Source: a bacterium (GTDB taxonomy: Bacteria; Planctomycetota; J058; JAJDCP01). From it: a stretch of DNA of 31,317 nt. The notes under the pieces were generated by a model. That model was not told the DNA's origin and ran no database searches. It saw nothing but the letters and a program-made list of their open reading frames with translations. The DNA is taken from NCBI GenBank assembly GCA_030428695.1, contig JAUIEM010000056.1, positions 1 to 31,317 on the forward strand. The letters run 5' to 3'. Shown here piece by piece: positions 29,573 to 31,317 of the stretch. The translations under genes and the position numbers were made by a program. The first letter of the stretch is position 1. Every line of letters starts with the position of its first letter.

Positions 29573-30529
29573 ATGCGTCGACTTTCCCTGAGCTTGCTAC
29601 TGTGCCTGGTCGTCCCGGCCGCGGCCGACACCTACACCCTGTCCGACGGCAGCCGCTACGTCGGCTGGCTGATCGGCGAGGCCGGGGGCGAGCTGACCAT
29701 CCTGACCGACGAGGGCCGCAAGCGCGACCTGCTGCGCGCCGAGCTCGAGGCGGTCGAGGCGGGAGAGGCTCCCACGGGAGAGCTGGCCGAGAAGCTCGCG
29801 AAGTACCGCAAGCGCTTCCTCAGCACCGCCGAGCGCAAGCTCGACCGGCTGGTCCGCAAGTACGCGAAGGCCGACAGCGCCGAAGAGCGCGCCGCGCTCG
29901 CCGCCGAGCTGCGCAGCTACGATCCGGGCGCCCGGGTCGAGCCACTGCGCGACGCCCTCGACCACCGCGACGCGCACGTGCGCCTGTTCGCGAACGAAGA
30001 GCTCGGGGCGATCGGTGACCGGGACGCGGTCTGGGCCCTGGTGCGGACCTCGCTGACCTCGAACGAGGCGCAGCCGGTGTCCGAGACCTACACGACCGCG
30101 ATCGCGACCGACGCCGTTCTGACCCGGGAGTTCTACGAGGCGGTCGCCGCCCAGGACGTCAAGGCCGACCGGCGGCTGCGCGCGGTGCACTTCCTCGGCG
30201 CGATCGGCAACCGGGCCTCGGTGCCCGCCCTGATCCAGGCGGTCGAGACCGCCGGCCTCGAGGTGCGCGCGCAGCTCTCCCGCGGGCGCCTGCAGGACAG
30301 CCAGCCGCTCGACCTCGGCACCCTGCCGAACCAGCCGACCGTGACCGGCGGCGCCGTGCAGCTGCCGCTCGTCTCCCGCACCGGCGTGAGCACCAAGGTC
30401 ATCGTGCCGACCGCGATGTGGAAGCAGGTCTCGAGCGATGCCGCCTCGACCCTGACCAGCCTGACCGGGCAGGACTTCGGCACCGACGCCGACGCCTGGC
30501 GCGACTGGTACGCCGCCCAGGCCGACTGA
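29573..30529 (+). CDS. Secreted HEAT-like-repeat protein
   Basis: Exported protein of 318 residues, not assigned to a named family. A signal peptide (MRRLSLSLLLCLVVPAAAD) precedes a small beta domain (TYTLSDGSRYVGWLIGEAGG, ELTILTDEGRK), a helical linker with AEKLAKYRKRFLSTAERKLD, and two or three HEAT-like repeats (PLRDALDHRDAHVRLFANEE; DRRLRAVHFLGAIGNRASV). The C-terminal half is beta-rich with a conserved-looking VTGGAVQLPLVSRTGVSTKV and ends with a DWYAAQAD tail. The start ATG 29573 has GGAGGAA about 8 nt upstream; a longer frame (to 29399) overlaps the preceding gene. A TATAGT at 29537-29542 may be a -10 element, but no convincing -35 is visible. A terminator-like hairpin follows the stop. 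Confidence 0.82.
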   Translation: MRRLSLSLLLCLVVPAAADTYTLSDGSRYVGWLIGEAGGELTILTDEGRKRDLLRAELEAVEAGEAPTGELAEKLAKYRKRFLSTAERKLDRLVRKYAKADSAEERAALAAELRSYDPGARVEPLRDALDHRDAHVRLFANEELGAIGDRDAVWALVRTSLTSNEAQPVSETYTTAIATDAVLTREFYEAVAAQDVKADRRLRAVHFLGAIGNRASVPALIQAVETAGLEVRAQLSRGRLQDSQPLDLGTLPNQPTVTGGAVQLPLVSRTGVSTKVIVPTAMWKQVSSDAASTLTSLTGQDFGTDADAWRDWYAAQAD

Positions 30530-30556
30530 CAGCGCATCCGCGCCTTCGCGCCTTCC

Positions 30557-30585
30557 GCCTCGACGCTTCCCGGCGTCGAGGCTTT
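30557..30585 (+). terminator. Rho-independent terminator after the HEAT-like gene
   Basis: GCCTCGACGC (30557-30566) and GCGTCGAGGC (30573-30582) form a perfect 10-bp stem with a 6-nt loop TTCCCG, followed by TTTGCGTT. The T-run is short. The position is 28 bp after the stop. Confidence 0.75.
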
Positions 30586-30588
30586 GCG

Positions 30589-30618
30589 TTGGGCCTGGCG
30601 TGCGCTTTCCTGTATCTT
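30589..30618 (+). promoter_or_regulatory. Candidate sigma70-type promoter for the epimerase gene
   Basis: TTGGGC (30589-30594) and TATCTT (30613-30618) are 18 nt apart, just after the terminator and 28 nt before the ATG at 30646. This resembles the arrangement before the esterase gene. Confidence 0.4.
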
Positions 30619-30645
30619 CTCCGGACTTCCTGCAGGCGAGGAAAC

Positions 30646-31317
30646 GATGGCGACGGTATGTGTGACAGGCGCTTCGGGCTATGTCGGAAGCCACGTCGTG
30701 CGCGAGCTGCTCGCGCGCGGCCATCGGGTGCGGGCGACGGTGCGGGACGCGCAAAACCCGGTCAAGACCTCCCACCTGAAGGCGCTGGTCGAGGCGCCGG
30801 AGCATCCCCTCGAGCTGTTCAGCGCGGACCTGTTCGAGGAGGGCAGCTTCGACGCCGCCATCGACGGCTGCGACGCCGTCTGCCACGTCGCCGCGGTCGC
30901 GCGCCTGGCGGCGAAGGACCCGCAGCGGGAGATCGTCGACCCGTCGGTGCGCGGCACCGCCAACGTGCTCGCCTCGATCGCCAAGGCGGGCACCGTCAAG
31001 GTGCTCGTGCAGACCTCCTCGGTCGCCGCGGTCGGCCGCGGCGACACGACGGGGGAGCAGGTCTTCACCGAGGCGGACTGGAACGAGACCGCGACCCTGA
31101 AGACCGACCCCTACGGCCTGGCCAAGACCGTCGCCGAGCGGGCGGTGTGGGACTTCTGCGCCGAGCGCTACCTGCGCCTGGTCGTGATCAACCCCGGGCT
31201 GGTGCTCGGGCCGCTGTACACCAAGGCCCACACCAAGGCGAGCCCGACCATCGTGCGCGACCTGCTCGTGCGCAGCTTCCCGGCCTGCCCGCAGATCCAC
31301 TTCAGCGTCGTCGACGT
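30646..31317 (+). CDS. NAD-dependent epimerase/dehydratase-type protein, 3' end off the window (partial)
   Basis: Extended short-chain dehydrogenase of the dihydroflavonol-reductase-like group, which reduces or epimerises sugars, flavonols or similar substrates using NAD(P)H. Present are the Rossmann GASGYVG motif at residues 8-14 and a mid-domain DAVCHVAAVARLA. TSSVAAVG, with Ser and the tyrosine/lysine pair in DPYGLAKTVAE (YxxxK), follows. The last visible part (VVINPGLVLGPLY, FSVVDV) is where the substrate domain begins. The start is ATG 30646 with GAGG about 8 nt upstream. The window ends at about residue 224, so roughly a third of the protein is missing. Confidence 0.92.

Overview
The window is a very GC-rich (roughly 70% by eye), gene-dense bacterial chromosome segment with many GTG starts and clear GGAGG-type ribosome binding sites. 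It carries three Ser/Thr kinase-like proteins, an FHA/TPR membrane protein, an ECF sigma/anti-sigma pair, zinc-ribbon membrane proteins, a tandem-GGDEF protein and a hybrid histidine kinase. This signalling-rich, poorly characterised content suggests a high-GC member of the Planctomycetota; Myxococcota or a related lineage is the main alternative. The assignment is an inference, because no rRNA or marker gene is present. I see no tRNA, rRNA, insertion sequence, phage gene or CRISPR array.

Layout, left to right. 1-475 (minus): the 5' part of a secreted protein with in-frame 14/15-residue repeats. 593-1471 (minus): Fpg/MutM DNA glycosylase. 1591-5270 (plus): M61-type peptidase with PDZ domain, PAC2-family protein and DUF434-type protein. 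5275-14374 (minus): a five-gene signalling and membrane cluster. In transcription order it holds a zinc-ribbon/BamE-like protein, a J-like/FHA/TPR membrane protein, a 1383-residue kinase with TPR-like C-terminus, and two overlapping paralogous zinc-ribbon membrane proteins. 14446-15267 (plus): esterase.

15277-20489 (minus): read in transcription order, a lipoprotein, an ECF sigma factor, a 670-bp repeat-filled gap, the anti-sigma factor, a LOG-family protein, a TGS-type GTPase with a substituted P-loop lysine, a second lipoprotein and a VOC-fold protein. 20649-24705 (plus): tandem-GGDEF protein, an MDR-type oxidoreductase and a zinc-ribbon Ser/Thr kinase. 24706-25163: a gene-free stretch with a perfect 23-bp inverted repeat and a 10 x 10-bp pyrimidine satellite. 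25164-27157 (minus): a pseudokinase/TM protein broken by one frameshift. 27346-31317 (plus): BvgS-like hybrid histidine kinase, a HEAT-like secreted protein, a terminator and a truncated NAD-dependent epimerase.

The strongest candidates for something undescribed are (a) the diverged duplicated repeat between the sigma and anti-sigma genes, one copy of which carries an extra ~112-nt three-stem hairpin, and (b) the five-gene zinc-ribbon/FHA/kinase cluster ending in two coupled paralogous membrane proteins. The frameshifted kinase-like gene and the K-to-R GTPase are further points worth checking.
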